64,000 nucleotides of DNA from assembly GCF_900100165.1 (NCBI RefSeq), contig NZ_FNEO01000001.1:744001-808000 (forward strand), read 5' to 3'. Each line of letters starts with the position of its first letter. Within the stretch, counting starts at the first letter, position 1. The position numbers and the translations under genes were made by a program. The notes under the pieces are model-generated. The model was not told the DNA's origin. It did no database searches and was given only the letters and a program-made list of their open reading frames with translations. This DNA is from Flavobacterium glycines. GTDB lineage: Bacteria; Bacteroidota; Bacteroidia; Flavobacteriales; Flavobacteriaceae. Shown piece by piece: positions 53,134 to 62,387 of this stretch.

Positions 53134-53988
53134 TTATTTCGTGTTTTTAAAAGTCGCTTCCATTGCTTCCATCATACGAGGAGTAGACCAGGTTCCGGAT
53201 ACAATCATGCGTCTGATGGTGTAAAGCGGATCGATGGAATCTCTTTTGGTTGAAAGGATAAAAGCCATTTTATAACCGCTTTTTTTAATTTCAGGAATGG
53301 CTTCCTTATTCCATAATCCAAAAGGATAAGCAAAGTAATTTATTGGTTTTCCGATAATTTCCTCGAGTTTGGCTTTTGGTATAACCAATTGCGTTTCCCA
53401 GTCCTCGCCGGCATATTTAGTTACCATGTGGTGATCCCAGGTGTGGGCTGCAATTGTATGTCCGGAATCGGAGAGTGTTTTAATATCTTCTTTGCTTAAA
53501 TAATTAGGTCGGTTGATGGAAACGGTCATTACAAAGAAAACCCCTTTGAAATTGTATTTTTTCATTTCGGCTGCGCCAATGCTGTATTGTTCGCCTCTGG
53601 TATCATCAAAAGTAATCATGACCGGTTTTTCCGGTAAAGCTTTGTTGTATACCAAATAGTCATACAATTGATCCGGTAAAATACTGTGATATCCGGCATC
53701 CGACAAAGCTTTCATTTGTTCTGCAAAAAGGTTTGGTTTTACCGTATAAGTTTTGGTCATTTCACCTGCCGATGCTGAGAAATCTTTGATATTATGATAG
53801 CATAAAATAGGCACTTCTTTTCGGGTCAATATCTCGGCAGCATTGGCCATAACCAGTTTTTCCTCTTTTTTGGGACTTGCCTTAGTTTCCGAAACTGCTA
53901 CTTCTTTTTGAGTGGAAACTTCTTTCTTTTGTTGGCAACTTACGGCTAAAAATAGACCAAGTATTCCTAATGATATCGATTTTTTCAT
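53134..53988 (-). CDS. Polysaccharide-deacetylase lipoprotein
   Basis: A 284-residue lipoprotein (signal peptide with lipobox AVSC, Cys18) with a NodB/CE4 domain. The TFDD block (126-129) and the HxxxH metal pair in AHTWDHHM (His182, His186) are visible, as is YAYPFG-like FAYPFGLWN. It probably removes N-acetyl groups from an envelope glycan or peptidoglycan. It lies 18 bases downstream of the gene ending at 54007, probably in the same operon. The nearby L,D-transpeptidase (opposite strand) also suggests peptidoglycan work. Confidence 0.88.
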   Translation of the reverse strand: MKKSISLGILGLFLAVSCQQKKEVSTQKEVAVSETKASPKKEEKLVMANAAEILTRKEVPILCYHNIKDFSASAGEMTKTYTVKPNLFAEQMKALSDAGYHSILPDQLYDYLVYNKALPEKPVMITFDDTRGEQYSIGAAEMKKYNFKGVFFVMTVSINRPNYLSKEDIKTLSDSGHTIAAHTWDHHMVTKYAGEDWETQLVIPKAKLEEIIGKPINYFAYPFGLWNKEAIPEIKKSGYKMAFILSTKRDSIDPLYTIRRMIVSGTWSTPRMMEAMEATFKNTK

Positions 53989-54006
53989 TTCCTGATCAAC
54001 TTAAAA

Positions 54007-55038
54007 TTATTGAAACTGAATATAGCTTGGTCTTGGCGCAAACTTTAATAATTGCTCCGGAGTGTACATTTTCCAGTCGTTCCAATTGTCATTTTTGTAG
54101 AACAATTTAAAACCTGTAAACTGCACCGGTTCTCTGTAAATGTATCTTAAATAAGTAGATCGTTTTAAAACCTGACTTCCAAAACCGTCCATGTCCATCA
54201 CAATTTGAACTTCGGGAACTCTTTTGATGGCTTTGTAATTAGTTACCATTCCTTGTGTAAAACGGTGAACGACTAATATTTTTGGAGTTAATTTTTTTTC
54301 GCGAACAATTCGGGCCAGAATGTCTATCGCATCATTGATATCATCGGCAGACATGGTGCCAATTTTTTTACCCGGAACATGACCAGTTTTCATTGAAAAT
54401 TCTGGATCGATTCCTAAATGAACATTCGGCAAGGCAAGGTAATCTACCAGTTGACTTACTTCGTCTTTTACATTACTATGACCAACCTGAATATCCAAAA
54501 ATACCAGAGCGTTAATTGGTTTTGCCCAGCTTAAAAGGGTGTCAATTTGTTTGAAAGGCATTCTCATGTTGTAACGGTTACCGGCACCGGGAGCGCCTTG
54601 TGCGGAAACGGCAATATAGTGAAAAGCCGGAATCGTAGTAACAGTAGAATCGGCGGCTTTCCATTTGGCCACTTCTCCCTGTAGTTTTTCAATCATTTCG
54701 GCTTTCGGGTATTCGCCTAAAACGCCCATTCGTTTGGAATACAAGTTACCATAAAAAGCAATGATTCTATGATAAGGCAATAAGGCTCCCGGCAAAGGAT
54801 AAGGCGCTTTTACAGGCCACATACCGGTTGTGTCTTTGTTGCTTAGTGCGATCATTCTTCGGTTGTAATCGGCGGTGTCAATGGCGGTGATTGGTTTCTG
54901 TTTCTTAACCGAATCTGTTTTTACAGCTACACTGTCTTTGTTTGTCGCTTCTTTAGTATTGGATTTGCTTTGATTGCAATTGGTGAAAAGGAAAAATAAT
55001 GCAGGACTGATAAGTAGGGCTAGAGTATATTTTTTCAT
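54007..55038 (-). CDS. Unknown lipoprotein with TIM-barrel-like strands
   Basis: A 343-residue lipoprotein (lipobox FTNC, Cys21) with a Thr/Lys/Ser linker. The main domain has alternating strand motifs: ALVFLDIQVGHSNVKDE, VHLGIDPEFSMKTG, PKILVVHRFTQGMV and VQIVMDMDGFG. Such acidic strand ends resemble (beta/alpha)8 glycosidase-like folds, but I cannot name a family. It is the first gene before the deacetylase lipoprotein (18 bases apart), suggesting a joint role on a cell-surface or periplasmic glycan. Confidence 0.7.
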   Translation of the reverse strand: MKKYTLALLISPALFFLFTNCNQSKSNTKEATNKDSVAVKTDSVKKQKPITAIDTADYNRRMIALSNKDTTGMWPVKAPYPLPGALLPYHRIIAFYGNLYSKRMGVLGEYPKAEMIEKLQGEVAKWKAADSTVTTIPAFHYIAVSAQGAPGAGNRYNMRMPFKQIDTLLSWAKPINALVFLDIQVGHSNVKDEVSQLVDYLALPNVHLGIDPEFSMKTGHVPGKKIGTMSADDINDAIDILARIVREKKLTPKILVVHRFTQGMVTNYKAIKRVPEVQIVMDMDGFGSQVLKRSTYLRYIYREPVQFTGFKLFYKNDNWNDWKMYTPEQLLKFAPRPSYIQFQ

Positions 55039-55215
55039 AAAGAAGCATATTTGGGTTTAATACAAATGTAACTTTTTAAGTAACGACTTTTTCATATAAT
55101 TTGTATTCTGTTAGTAAAAAAAACAAGATTTTTTTTAGTTTTTTCATCCTTTTGGTTTGCTGTTTTGTTGTTTGAAAAACAATTGTTTCCTATCTTTATG
55201 TAAACTAATTATGCT

Positions 55216-56811
55216 ATGAGGAAAATTACTTTATTTGTTATAGTTATTTTAATTGGTTTTTCTTTCAGTTCCTTTTCTCTTTATTCAAAAGAGTGCACGC
55301 AGGTTTTTGCAGTACCATTTTCTCAAATACAGGAGGTTTCTCCTTCTGTTATTCCTGTCAACAAACAGCTGATTACTACTTTTTTTAAAAAGTATTCTAA
55401 TTTACAACCCTATCAGTCTAAGGTTACTTCATTGTATGTAAATAGAAAATTCAATTCCATTTGGTTCAATGCTGATTGCGAATTGATTCCGCTTGCCAGG
55501 TTGTTATATTCTAAAACAAATTCGTTAGAGGAGGAAGCCGTTGAAGGCTGTATTGATTATAAGGAAACCATTGACGGGATTTTTGATTCGAATACCGCTT
55601 TGCATCCGCTGTCTTATAATGAAACAGAAATCATGTTATCTGTGCTTTATGTGTATTATATACAAATGGTATATGATGATTTAGATAGGATTCAGTTACA
55701 AAAAAAGGGATGGTTTTTACAAGGAAAAGATTTGAATTATAATGAATTTCTGGATGCGTTATTAGAGAATCCCAAGTTGTTAGATCGTGCAGAAAAATAC
55801 CAATTCAGTCAATATTACAAATTGCGTTCGGCTTTAAACAAATACCGCGAGATTGAAAAAAAAGGAGAATGGAATACGATTGAATACGATTCGACCATTC
55901 AGAATTATAAACCCTATGACAGTTGCCGAACGATTAGTCAAATCAGACACCGATTGTATATCATGGGCGATTTAGAAAAAGATTCCCAAAGTCAACTGTA
56001 TGATCATGAATTAATGAATGCGGTGTTGCGTTATAAAAAACGATACGGTTATTATGCTAATTATTTTATAAGTCCGCAACAAATTAAACAATTGAATTTG
56101 CCAGTTCAGCATTACATTAAGAAAATAGCACTTAATATGGAACGCTGCCGATGGGTAGATCCCGAACTGGATAAGGCCGATGAATATCTCATGGTTAATA
56201 TTCCTGCATTTAAACTGAATTATTTTAAAAATGGGCAGCGGGTTTTGGAATCCAATGTTGTGGTGGGGCAGGATTTAATGCAAACCGTAATTTTTAGTGC
56301 CTGTGTTAAAACAATTGTTTTTAGTCCGTATTGGTATGCGCCACAAAGTATTATTGACAGCGAAATAAAAAGCGGAATGAGCAGGGATAAGAATTATTTA
56401 GAATCCCGGGATATGGAATGGAATAATGGAGATGTGCGACAAAGACCCGGACCTCAAAATTCTATGGGATTAGTGAAGTTTCTTTTTCCAAACAGTAATG
56501 ATATTTACCTGCACGATACGCCTTCTAAAGCATTGTTTAATTTGGATTATCGGGCGTACAGTCATGGATGTATCAATTTGCAAAAATCCCGTGAATTAGC
56601 ACATCTTATTTTGAAAGACGACCCCGACTGGCCAGCTGATTGTATTGACTGGGCAATGAATAGAAAAGAGGAGAGTTATTGCGAGTTAAAAAACGAAATT
56701 CCTATTCATTTGGCCTATTTTACGGCCTGGGTGGATGAATATGATGTGCTGCATTTTTATGATGATCTTTATGGCAGAGACGCTCAATTAGAAATTGATT
56801 TAAGAAAATAA
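55216..56811 (+). CDS. L,D-transpeptidase family protein
   Basis: A 531-residue exported protein (signal peptide 1-24). An N-terminal scaffold region includes DLNYNEFLDALLENPKLLD. A peptidoglycan-binding-like helix region (about 235-285) precedes the YkuD domain (about 310-480), which carries the catalytic motif YSHGCINL with Cys452 and His450. It crosslinks peptidoglycan stem peptides (3-3 links) or attaches proteins. It is divergent from the lipoprotein pair and followed by two palindromic repeats. Confidence 0.92.
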   Translation: MRKITLFVIVILIGFSFSSFSLYSKECTQVFAVPFSQIQEVSPSVIPVNKQLITTFFKKYSNLQPYQSKVTSLYVNRKFNSIWFNADCELIPLARLLYSKTNSLEEEAVEGCIDYKETIDGIFDSNTALHPLSYNETEIMLSVLYVYYIQMVYDDLDRIQLQKKGWFLQGKDLNYNEFLDALLENPKLLDRAEKYQFSQYYKLRSALNKYREIEKKGEWNTIEYDSTIQNYKPYDSCRTISQIRHRLYIMGDLEKDSQSQLYDHELMNAVLRYKKRYGYYANYFISPQQIKQLNLPVQHYIKKIALNMERCRWVDPELDKADEYLMVNIPAFKLNYFKNGQRVLESNVVVGQDLMQTVIFSACVKTIVFSPYWYAPQSIIDSEIKSGMSRDKNYLESRDMEWNNGDVRQRPGPQNSMGLVKFLFPNSNDIYLHDTPSKALFNLDYRAYSHGCINLQKSRELAHLILKDDPDWPADCIDWAMNRKEESYCELKNEIPIHLAYFTAWVDEYDVLHFYDDLYGRDAQLEIDLRK

Positions 56812-56878
56812 ACCATTAAGAGAGTTAAGAAAATTAAGCGCAGGACTCAATGAAATTCAATTTCTTAACGGTTTAAAA
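56810..56878. repeat. AAACCATTAAG-type palindromic repeat, copy 2 of 3
   Basis: Starts AAACCATTAAG (56810-56820), overlapping the stop of the L,D-transpeptidase gene, and ends CTTAACGGTTTAAAA (56864-56878) with one mismatch to the ideal inverted end. Related to copies at 30634-30701 and 56916-56989. Confidence 0.75.
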
Positions 56879-56915
56879 TAAGGAATATTTTATTCAGTTG
56901 ATTCATAAAAATAGC

Positions 56916-56989
56916 AAACCATTAAGGAAGTTCAGAAATTTAAGCTCAGGGCTTAATGAATCTTAACTTTCTTAATGGTTTAAAAAAAA
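56916..56989. repeat. AAACCATTAAG-type palindromic repeat, copy 3 of 3
   Basis: Starts AAACCATTAAG (56916-56926) and ends CTTAATGGTTTAAAA (56971-56985). Direct tandem neighbour of the copy at 56810; both lie between the convergent L,D-transpeptidase and cytochrome c genes and could terminate either transcript. Confidence 0.75.
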
Positions 56990-57013
56990 GAATGTTTTTA
57001 TTATAATCTAAAG

Positions 57014-57472
57014 TTAAGGTTTCAATAAAGCAACTTCTTTGATCGTAACCATTTTTTTGGTTTTATTACTCCAGGAATTCATTACATAATTCATCACATC
57101 GGCAACTTCTTCATCGCTTAAACCTGCTGGTGGCATAATGCCATTGAATTTTTTTCCGTTTACGATAATTTCGCCTTTTTGACCGTATTTTGCGGCGTGA
57201 ATACTTTGTGTTCTTTTGTTTTTCAACCAGTCAGAACCATCCAGAGGTGGAAAAGTCGTTCCATTTCCATTTCCGGTTGCCATATGGCATTGAATACAAA
57301 AATCGGTATAAACCTCTTTACCACGGGCGATGCTTTTTTGCAAAGGCGTTGGCTGTTGTTCTTTTATCGAAAGATATTCGTTTTCAGAGTTGGTAAAAGA
57401 GGTTGGATTTGAAAGATACAAACCACCCAAAAGTAGTAGGCTTACGCCAATATTTATTTTAGTAAATAGCAT
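57014..57472 (-). CDS. Cytochrome c, membrane-anchored or secreted
   Basis: A 152-residue class I-type cytochrome. N-terminal signal or anchor helix (about 9-21), haem motif CIQCH (Cys59, Cys62, His63), and the probable axial Met113 in NGIMPPAG, then DEEVADVMNYVMN. It is the gene after the PQQ-type sugar dehydrogenase (same strand, 132 bases apart) and may accept electrons from it. This partnership is inferred. Confidence 0.9.
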   Translation of the reverse strand: MLFTKINIGVSLLLLGGLYLSNPTSFTNSENEYLSIKEQQPTPLQKSIARGKEVYTDFCIQCHMATGNGNGTTFPPLDGSDWLKNKRTQSIHAAKYGQKGEIIVNGKKFNGIMPPAGLSDEEVADVMNYVMNSWSNKTKKMVTIKEVALLKP

Positions 57473-57518
57473 GTTAATCTAATTAGGTTTAATTTGTTGA
57501 AGCACTGCTTCAGTTTTT

Positions 57519-57567
57519 TTACCGCAGATTCGCAAATTATTATAAAAAATCTGCGAATCTGCGGTAA
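57519..57567. repeat. Palindrome in the dehydrogenase-cytochrome gap
   Basis: TTACCGCAGATTCGCA (57519-57534) is a perfect inverted complement of TGCGAATCTGCGGTAA (57552-57567), with a 17-base loop. It lies downstream of the dehydrogenase gene on the minus strand and before cytochrome c. It could be a transcription terminator or another repeat family. Confidence 0.65.
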
Positions 57568-57604
57568 CTTTTTAAATAGCTCGTAAAATCTGATTTACTG
57601 TAAT

Positions 57605-58723
57605 TTAGTTGGGTATAATTTTTACAATTCCTTTTCCTTCTACGCCCATGTAGATAAAACCATCAGGTCCTTGTACTACATTGCGCAAACGACCAACATT
57701 AGTCGCGATTTTTTGTCGGCCAATGACTTTGTTTCTGTCTAATTTTACCAATTCCAAATATTGGAATTTCAGCGAGCCTACCAATAAATGTCCTTTCCAG
57801 TCCGGGTATTTATTGCTGGTAACGAAAGCCATACCACAAGGAGCAATAGATGGCGCCCAATAATAAATAGGATCTTCGATGCCTTCTTTTTGTTGGATGT
57901 TGCTTATAATGCTGTTGTCGTAATCAATACCGTAAGTTACCACCGGCCAACCGTAATTAGCTGCTTTTTTGATAATGTTGATTTCGTCGCCTCCTTGTGG
58001 ACCGTGTTCATTTTCCCAAATAGCGCCAGTCACGGGATTTTTTGCCAGTCCCTGCGGATTGCGGTGACCGTAAGAATAAATCGCTTCTTTGGCATTGGCT
58101 TGTCCCACAAAAGGATTGTCTTTGGGGATGCTTCCGTCGTCATTCAGGCGGTAGATTTTTCCGTTATCTCTGGTAATATCCTGCGGATTCACAAAATGAT
58201 TGCCGCGTTCTCCTGCCGAAAAATACAAATGACCTTCGTTGTCAAACACAATTCTGGAACCAAAATGCTGTCCTTTGGTGGTATTCGGACCGCATTTGTA
58301 TAAAGATTCTATTTGAACGAGGCTTTCGTTTTCGAGTTTGGCTCTGATGAGTTTGGTGTTACCGCCTTCACCTTCGCCCTCGGTAGCCGCGTAAGTAATG
58401 TAAATCCAGCCGTTTTGCGCATAATTAGGATGCAATACAATATCCATCAAACCACCCTGACCTCGATTATAAACTGCAGGAACATTTTTGACTTCTGTTT
58501 TTGTGCCGTTTTTAAAATGATATAAAATCCCTGATTTTTCGGTAACCAGCATCGAGCCATCGGGAAGAAAAGCCATTCCCCAGGGATTGTTAATACCATC
58601 GACAACGGTTTCTAAACTGTAGTTTTTAACTGCTTCCTGTAGCGGAATGGCATCGTTTGTTTTCAACTGCGCTTCACAGCTGAAAATGATAAAAGAAAAA
58701 AGGAATATCGCTAATGATCTCAT
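57605..58723 (-). CDS. PQQ-type sugar dehydrogenase, lipoprotein
   Basis: A 372-residue lipoprotein (signal peptide with FSC, Cys16) of the glucose/sorbosone dehydrogenase family with six-bladed beta-propeller repeats. GINNPWGMAFLPDGSMLVTEKSG, GQGGLMDIVLHPNY, GQHFGSRIVFDNEG and SYGHRNPQGLAKNP plus NEHGPQGGDEINII are diagnostic. It oxidises aldose or related substrates with PQQ as cofactor at the cell surface. No PQQ synthesis genes are in the window; electrons may pass to the nearby cytochrome c. Confidence 0.92.
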   Translation of the reverse strand: MRSLAIFLFSFIIFSCEAQLKTNDAIPLQEAVKNYSLETVVDGINNPWGMAFLPDGSMLVTEKSGILYHFKNGTKTEVKNVPAVYNRGQGGLMDIVLHPNYAQNGWIYITYAATEGEGEGGNTKLIRAKLENESLVQIESLYKCGPNTTKGQHFGSRIVFDNEGHLYFSAGERGNHFVNPQDITRDNGKIYRLNDDGSIPKDNPFVGQANAKEAIYSYGHRNPQGLAKNPVTGAIWENEHGPQGGDEINIIKKAANYGWPVVTYGIDYDNSIISNIQQKEGIEDPIYYWAPSIAPCGMAFVTSNKYPDWKGHLLVGSLKFQYLELVKLDRNKVIGRQKIATNVGRLRNVVQGPDGFIYMGVEGKGIVKIIPN

Positions 58724-58784
58724 GATTTGGGAATTAAAAAGTGGTTTTAAAGGTAGTGAAAAGTTTAATAGAATAGTTTTAAGA

Positions 58785-59201
58785 TTATGAGCTTCTTAAA
58801 GCAATTTCATTTTCAATGATTGTAACACACTCATCAAGATTTTTTGCTATTTCTTTTGACCAGAACCGAAGTACTTTCCAGTTTTGAGATTCGAGATAAG
58901 CAGTTACTTCAATATCCCGTTGCATATTCCTTTCGATTTTTTTAATCCAGAATTCTGCATTGGTTTGTGGTTTCTTTCTGGTTTCCCAGTCTTTTCCATG
59001 AAAGAATTCTGAATCTATGAAAATGGCAATTTTGAGTTTTTTAAAGGTAAAGTCCGGTTTACCGAAAACGGTTTTGTTGTTTTTGCGATAACGATAGCCT
59101 AAATTCCACAATGCTTTTCCTAAAATAATTTCAACCTTAGTTGCGGTGCTTTTTATTGCACGCATATTTTTGGAACGTTGTTGTGGATTGTGGACGTCCA
59201 T
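58785..59201 (-). CDS. vsr: Very short patch repair (Vsr) endonuclease
   Basis: A 138-residue nuclease of the Vsr/PD-(D/E)XK family: NPQQRSKNMRAIKS, GKPDFTF with the metal-binding Asp50, and IDSEFFHGK with His68. Vsr nicks 5' of a T in T:G mismatches arising from deamination of 5-methylcytosine, restoring C:G. It is encoded last on the minus strand, 8 bases after a restriction nuclease gene and downstream of two cytosine-C5 methyltransferases, the setting in which Vsr is expected. Confidence 0.95.
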   Translation of the reverse strand: MDVHNPQQRSKNMRAIKSTATKVEIILGKALWNLGYRYRKNNKTVFGKPDFTFKKLKIAIFIDSEFFHGKDWETRKKPQTNAEFWIKKIERNMQRDIEVTAYLESQNWKVLRFWSKEIAKNLDECVTIIENEIALRSS

Positions 59202-59209
59202 GATAATCC

Positions 59210-60889
59210 TTATTTTAGTTTATCAATTTTTTGAAAATATTGTAGTACTGTATCTAATTCATTATCATCATTGTGCTTTGCTAACAATAATTTATTATCA
59301 ATTGTGCAAAAGCATTTTCCGTTTAGTTTTTTAAAATTTTCTTCTACAAAAGTTTGGTAATCTTCTGTTTTTAAATTTGATTCATAAAATTCAAACCCAC
59401 AAGCTTCTTGATTATTGAAAAATTTCAAAAAGTGCTTTCTAAATCTATTTTTAACCTCATCTCTAAAAACTTGAATTTCAAATTCATTGAAATGCGTATA
59501 GGCTTTTAAAACATACAAAAAGTTGATTTTATATTGATGAACAAACAACGTATCTCTATCAAATAATCGTTCTTGAAAATGGTATGAAGGTACCGGTTTG
59601 CCTTTTTTCTTTATAACATGATTATCATAATTATCAATATCGTCAATATAGCCGTAAATAAAGAAGTTTGGAGAAATGTTATAGCCTTCGGTTAATTTGT
59701 CCCTGTATCTTAAATTACCTAAGTGTTGTTGTCCCTTTTTGTTTAGTAAGTCAATATTGAACTGAATCACGTTTTTAGCATAGGTAAATTGCTTATATTT
59801 TGACACTTTACCTGCGGTACTATCCGATTTGTAGTATTTAGAATCACCAATATAAAAAATATTGCTGGTGTCGATTAACGATTTATAATCATAAATATGG
59901 TCAATGATTTTACCATCATCATTGTTTTTTAGTTTATCTATGGTAATCCCATCAACTTCTAGTGTGTTTAGTTTATCAGAAAATAATTTATCAACCATAT
60001 CTTCAAAAACCAGATTGTAGTTGCTGATGGCTAAAAAATCTTCACGTTTTCGTTTGCCACTGCTTTTGTCAAATTGCGCAAAATACATTTCGCATAAGAC
60101 GTACATTCGTTTTAGTGTATCGTTAAAGTAACGGTGTTTGATTTTACGCAGTTTTACTGAACCGTTTTGGCATAAGTTATCGAATAATTTCCCTGTTATA
60201 AAACTGAACGATTTATCAATTTTAAGGTTTAGTTTATGTTCTTTGTTTAAATGGTTTAGAATGGAAAAGAAATAAGTTAATAGTTCTTCTTCTGTATTTA
60301 TAATTTTCTTTTTATTGGTTATTTCAACATATATGGGTGTTTTACCATTTGTTACAATTGGCATTGACTTTCTGATCGTTTTTTCCCACTTAGGCTTTTT
60401 TGCTTGGTTTGATACAAACTCGATATGCTTGAATAATATTTGTTGTTTGTTCTTTTTGTAGAAATTCACAAAACTTAATAACAAGTCCAGAAAAGAATAT
60501 TCTTTATCCCCTAAATTAGTATTTAGTTCAAACGTTTCTGAATTATGGATGATTGAAGTTTGATTGTAACGTTTTCTGAATTCCGTTAAACTGTTGTAAA
60601 AATGTATCGATAATTGGCGTACCCAATTGTATTGCGTTTTATGTTTAACCGATTCGTTATCAATTAAATCAACTAGTTCTTCTTTAGAACAATCAAAAAC
60701 GGTTTCCTTATTCTCTGCCATAAAGACTTTTGGCAGCATAAAAACCAAACTATTTTTTTCAAAAGAATGGTAATAGCCTACAGACGTAATTGTTCCTTCC
60801 AAACCGTTTTGCTTATAAAACTTTGGATCATCAAATACTTCTTCAAGTAAATCGATTGGATATATTTCGTTCTCTATCAGGATTTTCAT
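59210..60889 (-). CDS. LlaJI-type restriction endonuclease subunit
   Basis: A 559-residue protein resembling the R2 subunit of LlaJI-type restriction systems and the McrC-like nuclease group. The likely PD-(D/E)XK site is Asp330 in GKIIDHIYDY with Asp349 and Lys351 in FYIGDSKYYK. It works with the McrB-like partner encoded 6 bases upstream. Assignment is based on this motif, length and context rather than a search. It is followed by vsr. Confidence 0.82.
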   Translation of the reverse strand: MKILIENEIYPIDLLEEVFDDPKFYKQNGLEGTITSVGYYHSFEKNSLVFMLPKVFMAENKETVFDCSKEELVDLIDNESVKHKTQYNWVRQLSIHFYNSLTEFRKRYNQTSIIHNSETFELNTNLGDKEYSFLDLLLSFVNFYKKNKQQILFKHIEFVSNQAKKPKWEKTIRKSMPIVTNGKTPIYVEITNKKKIINTEEELLTYFFSILNHLNKEHKLNLKIDKSFSFITGKLFDNLCQNGSVKLRKIKHRYFNDTLKRMYVLCEMYFAQFDKSSGKRKREDFLAISNYNLVFEDMVDKLFSDKLNTLEVDGITIDKLKNNDDGKIIDHIYDYKSLIDTSNIFYIGDSKYYKSDSTAGKVSKYKQFTYAKNVIQFNIDLLNKKGQQHLGNLRYRDKLTEGYNISPNFFIYGYIDDIDNYDNHVIKKKGKPVPSYHFQERLFDRDTLFVHQYKINFLYVLKAYTHFNEFEIQVFRDEVKNRFRKHFLKFFNNQEACGFEFYESNLKTEDYQTFVEENFKKLNGKCFCTIDNKLLLAKHNDDNELDTVLQYFQKIDKLK

Positions 60890-60895
60890 CTATTC

Positions 60896-62353
60896 CTATT
60901 CTAAAACTTGTTGTGGTTCTGCTGCTTGTGCTAATGGAGTTTCTTCTTCTTTTATTTCTAAAGATTTTTTTGGTAACAACTCAATTCTTTCAAACAATTC
61001 TTTGATTTTCTTTTTACCATTGATATTCATTGGGAAGAAATCTTCATACGAGGTATTTTGCTCAAATACGTTATTGTCTTCGTCTTTAAAAACATCATTC
61101 CACAAATAGAAAATCACTTTGTTTATGAATGGTTTTAATGCAATTATGTTATCCTTTTCCGGTTTAATAAAGTAATTCCCAATACATTTATCCATTCCTA
61201 AGGATGGATTATTTTTAATGTGGTTCAAATTAACTTTTTCAATAAATTTTATCCAACTGTATTTTTGGCCGTCTTCAATATCAATTTCAAAATCAAATGA
61301 ATCGTTGTTATTACCCAATTCATCTTTTGGATCGTAGCAAATAGGTACATACTCCCAATCCCATCTTCTCTTAAAGGCGCTATCCATAGGGAATAAAGAC
61401 TGGTCTGAAGTATTCATGGTTGCCAGAATACTCAAATTAGGTGGTAACTTTAAGCCATTTACTATGCCTTCATGATTTTCATCTTTGAATGCTTCATGCA
61501 TTAAATACTCTTTTAACTCTTTACTTGGCGAAACGGTGTAAGTTGAAGTACGGTCTAATAATTGGAATATTTCTCCAAAAATTTCAGCACAATTACCTCT
61601 GTTTATTTCTTCAATAACTAAATAATATTGATTTGCTGAATCTTGCCAAGCACGCTCGTAAATATTGGTAAAGGCTTGAGGTACGAATTTATAATGAACC
61701 TCATTTACGAAATATTCACCTTCATCATTAGTATATTTTACTTTATCAGTAATAGGCTTATATCCTCCAATAAAACTTGCATTGTCATACTCTGGATGAA
61801 AGGTTACTCGTTCGTAAAAGTGTTTATCAATGTTTTTAATTATCTTATCTACTTTATGCGATTTTCCTGTGCCAGGGGCGCCGTAGTAGATGGTGTTTTT
61901 GTTTGATATTTCTGGACTTGTATTTTCTTCTAAATCAATTTGATCATCTGCAATTCCTATCTCATGATTTTTATTTTTTAGAATTGTTTTATAAAAATCA
62001 TATAGAGGACTTCCAGAGGGAAAAAATTCAAACTCATAAAGACTTAAATTTATAGCTCTAAAAACAACGATGTCTTCAACTTGTGCATTTAATTGGTCTC
62101 TTAAAAACCCTTTCAATTCACCATCAATCCGTGATTCACTTGAGGAAGCATAAATTCTAGTACTTATCTCTGTATTATTTAAACTAATAAATGCTGAATC
62201 ATCGGAATGAACCTTAAATTTAAAAGTTATTGCTCTATTTGGATCGGGAGCTTTGTAACTAAATTTGAAGAATAATTCTGAAGGATCTAAAGGGAATGCT
62301 ATTTGTTTACCATCTCTTAAATCTTGCTTAAAAAGATTTCTAATGTATATCAT
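60896..62353 (-). CDS. McrB-like AAA+ NTPase restriction subunit
   Basis: A 485-residue protein. The N-terminal region (1-130) is beta-rich, includes RAITFKFKVHSDDSAFI and ends near FPSGSPLYDF; it is probably a DNA-recognition domain, as in LlaJI.R1. The AAA+ core follows: Walker A GAPGTGKS (158-165), EEINRGN (248-254) as Walker-B/signature, and MNTSDQS (313-319) with FKRRWDWEY, all typical of McrB. The family uses GTP. It forms a complex with the nuclease encoded immediately downstream. Ends with a charged tail. Confidence 0.9.
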   Translation of the reverse strand: MIYIRNLFKQDLRDGKQIAFPLDPSELFFKFSYKAPDPNRAITFKFKVHSDDSAFISLNNTEISTRIYASSSESRIDGELKGFLRDQLNAQVEDIVVFRAINLSLYEFEFFPSGSPLYDFYKTILKNKNHEIGIADDQIDLEENTSPEISNKNTIYYGAPGTGKSHKVDKIIKNIDKHFYERVTFHPEYDNASFIGGYKPITDKVKYTNDEGEYFVNEVHYKFVPQAFTNIYERAWQDSANQYYLVIEEINRGNCAEIFGEIFQLLDRTSTYTVSPSKELKEYLMHEAFKDENHEGIVNGLKLPPNLSILATMNTSDQSLFPMDSAFKRRWDWEYVPICYDPKDELGNNNDSFDFEIDIEDGQKYSWIKFIEKVNLNHIKNNPSLGMDKCIGNYFIKPEKDNIIALKPFINKVIFYLWNDVFKDEDNNVFEQNTSYEDFFPMNINGKKKIKELFERIELLPKKSLEIKEEETPLAQAAEPQQVLE

Positions 62354-62387
62354 AAAAAACGGTTTTTATTTTTGGTATAGTTAAGTT

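Noticed and set aside
57179..58525. Plus-strand reading frames opposite the cytochrome and dehydrogenase genes
   Set aside because: They are mirror frames of well-supported minus-strand genes; no motif or signal supports them.
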